A DNA stretch of 64,000 nucleotides, taken from the NCBI GenBank assembly GCA_015227615.1, contig JAALGZ010000002.1:1674001-1738000 (forward strand). The letters are read 5' to 3'. This DNA is from Labyrinthula sp. Ha. Lineage: Eukaryota; Sar; Bigyra; Labyrinthulida; Labyrinthulaceae. The notes beneath the pieces are model-generated. The model did no database searches, was not told the DNA's origin, and saw only the letters and a program-made list of their open reading frames with translations. Below, in pieces: positions 17,954 to 28,524 of this stretch. A program made the translations under genes and the position numbers. Numbering within the stretch: the first letter of the stretch is position 1; each line of letters begins with the position of its first letter.

Positions 17954-20900
17954 AAAACTCTATCACCATCAAGGGAATATCTTCGAACATCATAACTGCC
18001 GATTCCCAAGTGCTGCTAGATACTGCAAAACCTTTCCATTTCAACTTTAGTTGCAGCTCTCCTTCTACTGTTTTCCGAATGCTAAGTATTTTCTCTACCT
18101 CCAGTTTCCCTTTATCATTCAAAAATACCACTTTTGTACTTGCAGTTGGTAAAAAGGAACTTGGGGCAAAAGGAATAAGAAGACACGAATGTCTAGTCTT
18201 TCTTTTTCCTGTTAAGTCTTCAATTTCATAAAGATGTTCTGAAAGTATACGCGTGATTTGGACGGGGCCTGACCAACGCGGCCTACACTTATCTTTATTT
18301 CCAGCATCAGTGCCTTTCTCACTTACTAGCACATATTCTCCTGGATGAAAATGAATATGAGACAACCTTTGGTTCAATCTTCTGTTGGCCATTGCTCGAT
18401 AGGCTAAACCCCCTCGGTAAGCATTAGCTTGATAAGTCTCAATTCTTTTACTCAAATCTTGGGAAACTTCCTTCAATCTTTCTAAATCAGGTCTTTCTAT
18501 ATTACAAAATCCTTCTCCTAAAGCAGCAAAACTTGGCCCTACTCCCATCAATAATTCGAATGGGGTCTTCTTCTCTGGACCTCTGCATGCCAGTGGTGTT
18601 GTGTTTAGATAACTCTGTACCATTAATAACAGATCTGGCCATTTTTCTGCAGTTAAACCTAGATCAGAAACTAAACTTCTTAAATGTTTCAACACGCTTC
18701 TATTTTGCACCTTCACAGTTCCATTCGTGTGGGATACGTAGGCTGCTGTTAACTTTTGAGCACCACTAGATTGGAATAAAAATCGTTCTACTACTTGATT
18801 TACGAAGTGGCTTCCTTGATCTGTTACTAATAAAAAGTTTTTCTCTAGTTGAAAATGGGCATGCCAACTCCATAACCCGCGTATTACTGTATCTGCATTT
18901 ACTGTTTTTGAAAAAGATAATATAGTAGCTCGGGTTAAACTGTCCAGGATCACTAACACCCATCCTGCACGGTTAATGTAGAGGAAATCAGCATATAAAA
19001 CTTGCCTTGCCTTTGATCCGAACTCTGTTATGTTCAGCGGTCGCTTCACAATGAGAGATCTTCTTTGGCAATGAAGGCATTGTAAATGCAACTTATCAAT
19101 AGTTCTTTTTAATAGTGCTGCATCATCTGTGGCAAAGTTTTCCGCTATATATCTCAATTCGTTTTTTATTGAACCATGGTTAAACAAACAATGTGCATGA
19201 TATAATGCCATTGGTAATAGAGATTTCGTTAATAGAATTCTTCCCTTCTTTTTCTGTACTTCCCTAATATCCGGTAGGTCTCTCTGCTGCATCATTAAAA
19301 TAAAATTATCATCCATTTCCCCCCATGAAGCTGCAGGGGGAGCTGCTCTTGACGGATGTCGATTGCTCACATGATATGAGTCAACCTGTCTCCAGTATTC
19401 TTCGTCTGCACTATCAACTACTAGCAATTTATTCTCAGCTCCATCAATCCTCTGCGGGTTTAACCACCTAGAAAGGCAGTCCGCTGGGATATTTTTCGCT
19501 CCATCAAGATGGTAAACTTTCAGGTTTATTCTGGAGAAGTCAATGGACCATCTCCCAATTCTTGAAGCATAAGCTTTAATCTTAATATTTTTTGGTGATA
19601 GGATCCCAACTAAATTTCTATGATCAGTAAAGAGTACACACTCTTGATCATTAAATAATAAAAAATATGGGAACTTCTTGACCGCAAAAACCATAGGGTA
19701 TAATTCTTTGCTACTAACATGCCAGTCTAAACTGGAGTTTTTGAATACTCCACTCTTCATAGCAATGACTCTAAATTGATTTTTGAAAGGTTCTTGATAG
19801 TTCACAGGGTTGGGACATTGAGTAATATACAAACTCCAATATAAATCTGAAGCATCAGTAAAAATATAGATTCCTTCTTTTGGGCTATAATGCCCCAACG
19901 TTGTTTTTAATGATCGCTTCAATGCTTCTATTAATAAAGAAAAAGCTATTTTTAAATCATCTGTCCAATTCAATTTGATTTTCTTCCTCTCTAAGTTTTT
20001 TAGTTTTCCTGAAATGTTGTAGTTACCAGTGACGAACTTTCTTATTCGTGCAAATCCCGGTATCACTGAACATAAAAAGTTTGCAGTGTATATAAATTGG
20101 GCTAGCTCATGAACATAGATAGGTCTGGCTCTTTCTAGAAGCCCCTTCGCGTATTTTTCGCAGAATCCATATCCTGTTTCATTGACCATTCGACCACAAA
20201 ACTCTGCATCCTTGGCTAAAAAAGAGCATTTATCGATGCTTAGCCTCAATTTCATCTTTGTAATCCTACTCAAATATACTTCTGTTATTTTATACATCTC
20301 CTCCAAGGAATCTCCCATTAAAATGGTATCATCTATCCATTGCATCGCTGACTTTGGCCACAGGCCACAGGGGTTTAGTACTTGAGATATCTGTCTCATG
20401 CTACAAAGTGAGGGAGTATTGCACCATCCTTGTGGTGACCCACAAAAGGAATAGGCTACACCCCATGGGGTGGTAAATGTAAAGTATTTTCCACTCTCTT
20501 TTGTTGCTGGTAAATAATCAAATCCTGAAAGGAGATCGTAACTTGAAAATAAATATTTTTTCCTGGCTCTAGAAATCTGTAAGTCAATAAGGGGTAAAGT
20601 GTTACTCACCCGTGTTGTGATTGAGTTCAATGGACGAAAGTCCACAACTAATCTAAACTTCTTTGGACCCTTCTTAGGGACTACAAGAACGCTCATTGCA
20701 GTGGTCGGGTTATCATTAATTTTTATTATTCTCGCTTTTTCCATCTGCTTAACGCGTTTAATTAGAAACTGCTCCTGCTCATATCCGAGAGGATGCTGCT
20801 TTAAAACTCCCACTGTTTTGCCCGGATGTAGCTGGCATTCAATGGGATTTAATATCGATAATTGTGTTGGGGAATCTGAGTTCCCAAAAGCTCCACAATA

Positions 20901-21587
20901 TTTTAAAAACAGGGCTTTAAACTTCCCTTTGTATATCGGAGATCCATCAAAAATCTTCAAATTGATGTTTAGAAACTTCTGTTCTATATCTCGCTTCATA
21001 TTTTCCAGATTCTTTTCCTTTGACGCTTCTAAATTTACTCCTTCATCCACTTCATCCAAATTCACTTCATCTTCTAGCCCGTCTTCTCTAAATACCACCG
21101 GGTTAGCTCCTCGAATAAACTTGTCAAAACTTCTAAATGGAGTAAATGGTTCGTAAAGTAAATCATCTTCTTCGTAACAGCTCGATCCTTCACCGTCTCT
21201 TACTTCAGAAATAAATAAATCCGTGCTCATTTGTCCTGTTTCATTCTCCTCTAACCTCCTTATCTTGCTCAAACTTATTACTCCTTTCTGTTCTGATTTA
21301 ATTAAGGCTGGACTCACCACTACTTTATCTACACCATCGGTCAACATTCTTTCAGCTCCTACAGTACGTTCAAACCAGTCCGCTAATCTCTTGCAGCCCT
21401 CTTCTTCAGATATGCTCATCATTTTCTTTCCCACTTCATCTTTCTCCATGATATTCCTTAGCGCTGACAACGGGTCTAGCTGGTGTTTCTTCAGCACATC
21501 GTTACCAACTATCATATCATCCCACTTATGAAAGTCGAGAATCATGAAGTCTATGTTGGTAAACGTATATGCACGTCCATCAAGCAT
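17859..21587 (-). CDS. element A Pol: protease C-terminus, RT, RNase H, integrase, chromodomain (1242 aa)
   Basis: Residues 1-40 are the second half of a retropepsin ('MIVGNDVL'). RT follows: 'FRLVVDFRPLN', 'SSYDLLSGFDYLP', 'GSPQGWCNTP', and the active-site box 'QWIDDTIL' near residue 416, with Trp where Ty3 elements normally have Tyr/Phe. RNase H shows 'FTDAS', 'SKELYP', 'FTDHRNL' and 'IPADCLS'. Integrase has an HHCC zinc finger ('AHCLFNHGS', 'CLHC'), Asp in 'LYADFLYI' and Asp 923 in 'VTDQGSHF', but the residue 36 on (959) is Lys in 'NGTVKVQNR' instead of the catalytic Glu. A GPY/F-like segment ('RPRWSGPVQI') and a chromodomain ('VEKILSIRK', 'LKWKGF', 'STWE', 'VIEFFEE') end it. Integration activity is probably lost. 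Confidence 0.95.
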   Translation of the reverse strand: MLDGRAYTFTNIDFMILDFHKWDDMIVGNDVLKKHQLDPLSALRNIMEKDEVGKKMMSISEEEGCKRLADWFERTVGAERMLTDGVDKVVVSPALIKSEQKGVISLSKIRRLEENETGQMSTDLFISEVRDGEGSSCYEEDDLLYEPFTPFRSFDKFIRGANPVVFREDGLEDEVNLDEVDEGVNLEASKEKNLENMKRDIEQKFLNINLKIFDGSPIYKGKFKALFLKYCGAFGNSDSPTQLSILNPIECQLHPGKTVGVLKQHPLGYEQEQFLIKRVKQMEKARIIKINDNPTTAMSVLVVPKKGPKKFRLVVDFRPLNSITTRVSNTLPLIDLQISRARKKYLFSSYDLLSGFDYLPATKESGKYFTFTTPWGVAYSFCGSPQGWCNTPSLCSMRQISQVLNPCGLWPKSAMQWIDDTILMGDSLEEMYKITEVYLSRITKMKLRLSIDKCSFLAKDAEFCGRMVNETGYGFCEKYAKGLLERARPIYVHELAQFIYTANFLCSVIPGFARIRKFVTGNYNISGKLKNLERKKIKLNWTDDLKIAFSLLIEALKRSLKTTLGHYSPKEGIYIFTDASDLYWSLYITQCPNPVNYQEPFKNQFRVIAMKSGVFKNSSLDWHVSSKELYPMVFAVKKFPYFLLFNDQECVLFTDHRNLVGILSPKNIKIKAYASRIGRWSIDFSRINLKVYHLDGAKNIPADCLSRWLNPQRIDGAENKLLVVDSADEEYWRQVDSYHVSNRHPSRAAPPAASWGEMDDNFILMMQQRDLPDIREVQKKKGRILLTKSLLPMALYHAHCLFNHGSIKNELRYIAENFATDDAALLKRTIDKLHLQCLHCQRRSLIVKRPLNITEFGSKARQVLYADFLYINRAGWVLVILDSLTRATILSFSKTVNADTVIRGLWSWHAHFQLEKNFLLVTDQGSHFVNQVVERFLFQSSGAQKLTAAYVSHTNGTVKVQNRSVLKHLRSLVSDLGLTAEKWPDLLLMVQSYLNTTPLACRGPEKKTPFELLMGVGPSFAALGEGFCNIERPDLERLKEVSQDLSKRIETYQANAYRGGLAYRAMANRRLNQRLSHIHFHPGEYVLVSEKGTDAGNKDKCRPRWSGPVQITRILSEHLYEIEDLTGKRKTRHSCLLIPFAPSSFLPTASTKVVFLNDKGKLEVEKILSIRKTVEGELQLKLKWKGFAVSSSTWESAVMMFEDIPLMVIEFFEERSFRIISRMPTLPEEPVFGKRVLESRCN

Positions 21588-22062
21588 AGCCGTAACTTTC
21601 TTTACTCTTCCGATCTCCCAAACTTCGTAAATTACACCCCCCCGCTGCTTTCACTTTCAATGGGGTTCTCAATTTAATCACTTCGTTACAATACTTTTTT
21701 AACTTGATGTTGATTGCTGAGCGAAATGCCCCACTGTCAAGTAAGGCTACAAAAGAATCTCTCTTCTCATCGTTAATAATAACTCGCACCTCTGCATCCC
21801 CCACAATTTGGCTGAAGTCAATAACCATATTAGATAGTTGAGGTTTAATCGTAGATAAGAAAATAACACGTCCATCCCCTTCATCGCTATTTCCATCATT
21901 CTCCAACCTCTTTATATTCATGAAGAAGTCTTCTTCATCGACTTCCATCTCTTCTTGTGATCCACGTGTATTTCCACTTACTTGGGTCGACGTTTTCACA
22001 CTCCCCACATTGCCTAGCAACTTTAACTGCCTCCTTTCTCTCTCTTCTTTCTTTCTTCTCAT
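21580..22062 (-). CDS. element A retropepsin N-terminal part
   Basis: A basic and then acidic linker precedes the aspartic protease active site 'ALLDSGAFRSAI' (DSGA). The frame then runs out at a 7-nt G run (sense; 21637-21643) in the middle of the domain, and the rest of the protease lies in the +1 frame that continues as Pol. Its first ATG (22062) overlaps the gag stop codon as ATGA, which would allow reinitiation, but loss of one AT unit from the (AT)5 run there would instead fuse it to gag, as in element C. Confidence 0.85.
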   Translation of the reverse strand: MRRKKEERERRQLKLLGNVGSVKTSTQVSGNTRGSQEEMEVDEEDFFMNIKRLENDGNSDEGDGRVIFLSTIKPQLSNMVIDFSQIVGDAEVRVIINDEKRDSFVALLDSGAFRSAINIKLKKYCNEVIKLRTPLKVKAAGGCNLRSLGDRKSKESYGYA

Positions 22063-22976
22063 ATATATATCTCCCACTGCTGGTTCAACACATCATCAGA
22101 GGGTCTACGGAATCTTGGCTTATCCTTCTTGTGACAGCGGCTTTGGTGGTGACCAAAACGGTAACACCATTCACAAAGATATTTATCTAAATAAATTGCT
22201 GCCGGCTCATCCATTCTTTTTTTCTCCGGGTCATCGCAAATCGCTTTAACATCGGCATTACCTAATTCCTGTTCCCTCGATGAATCCAATTGAAGCATTC
22301 TCTTCTCTTTCTTAACCAGTTTCTTAGCTCTATCCAGCATGTGCGGCGGTGGGATACTATTGAGTATATACCGCTTCAATTCATCTCGATTAGCTGTCTT
22401 CAGTTCAGGTCTAATGAATAAATCTTTTTCTCTAACCCAGATGTAATCCGGTAATAAATTGAGAATTGCTTTAGCGATTTGTTTAGGCTTCTTTTCCATA
22501 CCATCTGGGAGTCTAGACAACAGGTCTTTTACTTCCCTGAACATTACTTCTACTGCTTGTTGTTCCTTGACCGTAACATCAAACCTAACGTTCTTGGCTA
22601 TAAGGTCAGCGGCGGTATTACATTTTCCCACCATTCCATCATATAACAAGGACTTGAGGAACTCAACAATAGTTTCGTTGGATGTTAACTTGCCACAACT
22701 CTCCATATGATAATACGTCTTCTGATTTAATCGTTGTCTAAGCTTCACTAATGATTGTTGAGGTTTATCCAATCGTTCATACTCATGGATGAACCTCTTT
22801 ATTTCTTTTTCTGAAAAATCTTTGAGTTGAGATATTTCTGTCTGGCTTCTATCCATCATGCTTTGAATAATCTCCGAGAATTGGGATAACTGTGCCCTAG
22901 ATAATTCCGAAAATAATCGAGTCACTTGCGCTTGATTCAGCGGGCGCTCGCTACTAATATTATCACCAGATGACAT
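22059..22976 (-). CDS. element A Gag with CCHC zinc knuckle, 305 aa
   Basis: Mostly helical and charged sequence with a C-terminal zinc knuckle, 'CEWCYRFGHHQSRC' (CX2CX4HX4C), which binds RNA in retroelement nucleocapsids. The ATG at 22976 lies about 80 bp after the 5' LTR, the expected place for gag. The stop overlaps the next frame as ATGA. Confidence 0.9.
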   Translation of the reverse strand: MSSGDNISSERPLNQAQVTRLFSELSRAQLSQFSEIIQSMMDRSQTEISQLKDFSEKEIKRFIHEYERLDKPQQSLVKLRQRLNQKTYYHMESCGKLTSNETIVEFLKSLLYDGMVGKCNTAADLIAKNVRFDVTVKEQQAVEVMFREVKDLLSRLPDGMEKKPKQIAKAILNLLPDYIWVREKDLFIRPELKTANRDELKRYILNSIPPPHMLDRAKKLVKKEKRMLQLDSSREQELGNADVKAICDDPEKKRMDEPAAIYLDKYLCEWCYRFGHHQSRCHKKDKPRFRRPSDDVLNQQWEIYI

Positions 22977-23053
22977 AGGTTGCGTCTTAATAAGTTCTCC
23001 TTAACTATCAGTATCTTACAATTGCTTTTTCCAGAAGAATCTCAATATTGCAA

Positions 23054-23455
23054 TATTGATGTTTTTCGTCCTTGTGTTTTCTCTTAAGTAGGACGGCGCG
23101 CTTGGTAAGCAATGCAGATATAAAATATAATAAGTAGCCAAATAGAGAATAATAAAATATCGTCAAGACGTCAATTAAATAGCTCTCTGATTATAAGGTA
23201 AAGTTTTCTTTTTTATTTCAAGGGTTAACAATTAGCCACTAACGGTTCACTTTTTGCATCTTATATGAATCTCCGCTAACGGCATAACGACACATACCAA
23301 TACATATTAACTAAAATACAAACATGGGTTCTCAAAATATCTCTTTCCACTTTATGACACACTTCAAGACAATTTCGTGGCACTTAAGCCATATTCATAT
23401 TACATAGGCCACTTGAACCTACTATTAGCCAGTTATCAACCATTCTTACTCAACA
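23054..23455 (-). repeat. element A 5' LTR (402 bp)
   Basis: Same length as the 3' LTR with two substitutions. Downstream in sense, the sequence begins TTGCAATATTGAG, without the TGG start of most tRNA primer-binding sites, so the primer is not obvious. Flanked by CACC at 23456-23459, matching the other side. Confidence 0.95.
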
Positions 23456-26400
23456 CACCCTACTAAGAGTGCAGATTGAGGAAAATTCCACATTGAGGAA
23501 TTAAGGATTTTCTGGTTTGAAATAGCTAGAAACAGTTTGAACCATTTATGGAATTTTCAAAACTTTATCATGATACAAAACTTCCTCAATTAGTTGTTTA
23601 GTAAACTTCTCAAATTTTCCCAGTCAATTGCTCAAGGAGGAATTAATTCCTCACTCGGTCAACCTCAGGAAACCCTGCACCCAGAAATCCATATTAAGTT
23701 CCTTATCCCTTACGATATTGGGTACGAAGACTTTCCCAGTCACGAACAAAGCTCCAAAGTAGTTATAATGAGTCCTTAATGCGTAAATAATCTGGAGTCT
23801 GGACCCTTACATGCCAATGTTAAACTATTAGGTAAAGAAGTCAAACCATTGGAGTACCATTATGAGATCATTTCAGCAATTCTAACCAAAAAAGTATTGA
23901 ATATATTTAGAATGACTAAACCTTCTTGTTATGGTTGAATACCAGTAATCTCTCAGCATTAACAGGTTGACCAATGAAGTACTTGTACTGGCTATAAGTC
24001 AACATCATCAAGCTGAAAGATTGGCTGTTCTGGAGTATATACACCTGCCATTTCCAAAATCAAAATAGAATCATTGAAACCTACTGTCAATCCATAAAAC
24101 TTCTATGCACATATAGGTGGATACTTACCGCCATTATGAACGTAATGTATATCTCCACACCGCAGTTTCTACTTCATGGGAATCTTATGTCAACAACTAA
24201 ACACTACTCTATTGATATAGAACGGAAAATAGTGAACACCAAACTTGTGGATATATGAACATGTGAAGAACATGCTTGAAATAACTAGACAAGGCAGTCC
24301 AAGAACTGTAATTGCTTTGCAACTAAACAAAAGACGTATGATTTAAAAACCAAAACCGTCTTATTAACTATGTACTGTCCTTTAATAGCATTTCTGGCAG
24401 CAACTGAAATCAATGATAGCTCCTTGAAATACTGCAGCTGAGTAAATAGAAATTAAAATACAGAAACCTTCAACAGCTATACATTGAGCCATTTACTAGC
24501 ATACCTATTGAGTTAGGAAATCTGCAAGTTGGTAGGTCTTCTTTAAATAAAAAATATACCATAAACATCTCAAGCTATCTTCCACATAAGACATTTAATC
24601 CATTTCAGCTAGGTAAACATTCAGGAGAGGAAAGCCACAGCAATCAAGTAGGTATGATTATATAGATCATCTTAACTTCTATTCTCCTGGTACGCCGAGT
24701 TCATTTCCTCTATAAACACTCTCACCTTGTTTTGTTAAGTCTGTCATTTGAAAAAGAAAATAATAGTATGAATCCATACATTCACCATTTGAGGTCATAA
24801 TATGGTTATTTTCTCGTAAGACAGAATTAATTTAAGAAAAATTTGATGATTTCTATTTTAACACGGCCAAATATGACTGAGCAACCTTTCGAAGAAGATA
24901 TACAAATAAGACAAGCATTATCGAACAAGTAACAAACTAAATACTTGAAATGAGTAAGCACTATGCAATAGTTCAAGTATCGAAATGACATCACCACTCT
25001 ATAAGCCGTTACGGCGAATTAATATTTATTGTGATTAATTCTGTAGGTCTTGTTCTTACATAAAAACTAGTATTCGGATTGAATAAATTCCCTATACATA
25101 GATGAGCTCTGCACAGGTTAGTGCTTTTTTGAATTATAATAATAATACCGATGTACTAGATGATTTTAATTAAATGTAGTGGCTGCTAAGTAGTTGAAAG
25201 TCCTACACTTTGATTATACTATGTCTTGGTTTTAGAATACAAGTTTAAGATGTAATCAGATAGCTTGTTTTCAGGGACGAACACTAAGTTTTGAGTGGTC
25301 TATAGTAAAAGAAACGCTGTACTGCTAAAATAACTATGGTTTTTTCAATTTATGTATTGCGGCCTTGTGAAAACTTGAAAAAGATAATAACCTTTAATCT
25401 TGGTACGAGTCGTTGACGTTTAAATCCACCACGGGTAGCCAAATTCATACCCATTTGGCCGTAAAGTTCTCTTGTTATCAGCACTACAATATGTCATCTT
25501 ACAGATTACTTAGAACTATAGAGAAAGAATTAATAGATCACTTGGGAAGTATTATGTTTTTTTCAGAAAACTGCTTTCTACGTGTGTACCATAAAGAAGG
25601 CAAGTCTATCATGGTGCAACTCAATGTAATTACTGGTAATTGATCGCATTAGGTGACTAATCACCTGCAAAGGATAATATGATATTACCGTTATTTCAAC
25701 ATTGACTAAATTTAACATTGCTCTTTAATATTATTGTGCAAGTATGTATCTTGCATCCTTAAGAAAAAGCCTTTATGCTGTACCGTATACTTTCTCGTAT
25801 TCCGAACATTTTGGTTAGTGAAAAAGAAAAGTTACATGTGCTAATTGAGTTTTTTAAGCGATTTCAGCTCGTCCTTTACTTTCAAATATTGTTGAGGAGG
25901 GAAGTTTTTTTTAATACTAATCCAGAAGTTCCCATCATTTATCTGTTTGGTCCATCGAGGTATGGACCCTAAAAAAAGTGTTCACGAATGCTCAGTGAAC
26001 ATCTACATACTTACAAAAAATCTTCATCAATAATAAGATAAATATAATCGGTATGTAGAATCCCTAATAGATAAGTATTGCCATATGAACATAAGGAATC
26101 GATTGTTTTCCCAGTGGAAGTAAAAAAAAATATCCAAGGGCTATATTAAAATTCTTGAATTTAAGAGCTTGAGTCCTATATGCACAACTATATGACCTCA
26201 GTTGTAAAAATCATATTAATAGGCAGGGTTGCTTCCAGCTGTGGTGGAAACGTAGCTTTATTGACTAGATATTAAATTTTCGATTAGGTTCTGGTATTGC
26301 TATAATAAAATTGATAATAGTTTGAGTTTTAGTCAGGTAACAAAGCTGAATAATGGGAAAATAAGCATCATATGGCATTCTCAGTCCTTTCTGGTGAAAT

Positions 26401-28410
26401 TTTATGCTTTTCTTCCACTGCTTCTACTGATAGTGTCAAAGAGTATACTCTTCAGCTAGAGAACATTATAGAGGAAATATTGTCGAAATGAATCTATGAT
26501 TCGTTGCAAAGAATTGATTAATTAGCTTAGGTCGGCTTGACCAAATATGTTTAATTTAACTTATAGAGCAAGTTACTTCTTCGAGGATATAACTATGGTT
26601 CCCCTTGACAACGTTCTGTATAAAAAAAGTTTACTCTATTATCTTAGAACTACCTAGAGTCTTAGCGCTGTGTTCCTAGAAGGAACAAATTGGAACAGAT
26701 TTTGAAATTACTTGGGGTGTTCCGATTCCAAGGAATGAAGGGAAATTTTAAGACCCATTTTATTGGAAACCTAGTGAAAATATAACAAAACTTCTACTTC
26801 TTTCTAGGAGTATATAACTGAACTTTTCCTTGACTAATATACTGGTTTGTAATTCTTGTTGATATTGCGAAATGGATTGGGGAAAACCAGAAAAGGGGGG
26901 ACTCAAAAGCGCGTGCAGTTTCAGAAACAGGTGGGAAAAGTTACTATCCCTCATCTCTTGAAGTTTAGTACCCTAGAACTAACGTTAAAATCCTAAGATG
27001 CTTGAGAATAACAATTCCGACAATGTCCAGAGACAGTACTTCTACATGCAATTACTTCAAGGGTTACTACTACGTATTCAGATCTGAGTCTTTATTTCGT
27101 TATTGCATCGAAATCAGCTTTTCCAAGGATCTACCCACTATTTATGGTTTTGGTTAGGGGTCGGACTCGATTTATTGATAATTAAACAATAATATTTTTT
27201 ATCGTATTTTTGTTATTGATTAACCCTGATAGTTCACCAACAAATTTACTGAGCTATTGATAATCAACAGACTATCAGAGTAGAACCATATTCACCTGAT
27301 AAGAATCAAAACCCAAATTTCCATATTGATAATCAAAATCAAAACATTTATCAAAAAGATATTAATGAACTTTATAAAAGTTAAATCGTAGACATGGATA
27401 ATTTAACAAAGTTTAATATATTTCATTTCAAAACAAAAAATAACCAAACGCTTTCAATTCTAATTAATTTATTTGCCTCAAAACAAGAGTCTGAACATAT
27501 AACAGCTCGAAAAAATGACGTTTCACCAAAAATAGGATTTCTAGTGAGCTCTCGTGTTAGACGAACCTGGCAATAACACATAATAGCTGATCATGATAAC
27601 ATTGATTTTTGGTCGGAGAAAGAGCCTACTATGTTTTACAGACAGCTATATAATTTCATAGTTTTAGAGTTTTTTACAGATATAGCAAGTGGGTATCCTC
27701 TGAAATTGCAAACATTGGAGGATTAATAAAAAATATAAAAGGGGTTAAGTCACTCTAAATTTTGCTGTCTGTTTTTGCTGTTGATTTTTGCAAAATATTG
27801 ATTTTGTAGGTGTCAATGAACATGTATAAACCTAAGGTCGTGGAGTGCATCATACAAGGCACTGAGGAAAATCATTTGTTCTGCATAAGTTCTTCGAAAG
27901 TTGTACTTGTTATAATGCAAGTCTTGTGGAAGATAATGGAGCCCTTGCCTGCTATGCACGAGAATCAAGAAACCATCCCGCTCTTTTATAATTTAATTGT
28001 AGCTTTGTAGTGTCAGAATGGGTAGGAGGTATTTTGTTAATGTTTGGCTTATGAATTTGAAATAATGTCTTCGGATGGGCGGACGTGGTAGAAGCAAAGT
28101 AGGAAGGCGAAGGTTACTTGCCCTTGCTCTTAAGGCACAGATATTTTAGTTTTCCTAAAACTATTGCTTTCACAAAAACATAAACAGATTTTTCAAATAT
28201 ATTACTTCCGCTATACAAGACCAGTCGACAATATTGTCTGAAACCCATCTATAACAATTATAATAATTATCTTAAGAACATGATCAACTTTTCATTTTTT
28301 TTTATTTCTTTCGGTGCTACTTTTTCAATTAGAGATATAAAACCAAGGCCATAAAGTGGAAAATCCGAGGCGTCATTTCTTTAACTTTAATCATTTTGTT
28401 CTCCTCAAAC
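23456..28410. other. gene-poor AT-rich sequence
   Basis: No supported gene; open frames are short (up to 76 aa) and motif-free. At 27170-27340 there are two exact copies of the palindrome TTGATAATCAA (27257-27267, 27326-27336) and near-copies around 27175 and 27217, in an especially AT-rich patch. Nothing else stands out. Confidence 0.5.
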
Positions 28411-28442
28411 CGGAATTTCGGAATTTCGGAGCTCCGGAATTT
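28411..28442 (+). repeat. four 8-bp tandem units upstream of the carrier gene
   Basis: The unit CGGAATTT occurs three times exactly, with a variant CGGAGCTC as the third of four units. The variant creates the 10-bp palindrome CGGAGCTCCG (28427-28436). It lies 83 bp before the carrier ATG, so it may be a promoter element. Confidence 0.7.
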
Positions 28443-28524
28443 CCCTTACTAAATTCTGGGCAAAATTTTCAGGAAAGCTATCGGTTTAATCAAAACAAAA
28501 CAACAACGCTAAGAAAACATTAGT

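Larger units (their letters stand above)
16077..23455 (-). mobile_element. LTR retrotransposon element A (Ty3/gypsy, chromodomain, Myb/SANT and MT-A70), nearly intact
   Basis: The 7379-bp element has two 402-bp LTRs differing at two positions and is flanked by the direct 4-bp duplication CACC (16073-16076 and 23456-23459). Order on the minus strand: gag with zinc knuckle, retropepsin, RT, RNase H, integrase, GPY/F-like region, chromodomain, Myb/SANT-like domain, MT-A70 methyltransferase. The frame changes three times, each at a simple run: (AT)5 at 22061-22070, a 7-nt G run (sense) at 21637-21643 and a 6-nt T run (sense) at 17952-17957. The integrase catalytic Glu reads as Lys. LTR identity implies recent insertion. 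Confidence 0.95.

Noticed and set aside
24119-24140. ATACTTACC string resembling the 5' end of U1 snRNA
   Set aside because: The match ends after nine bases and the following sequence does not fit U1.
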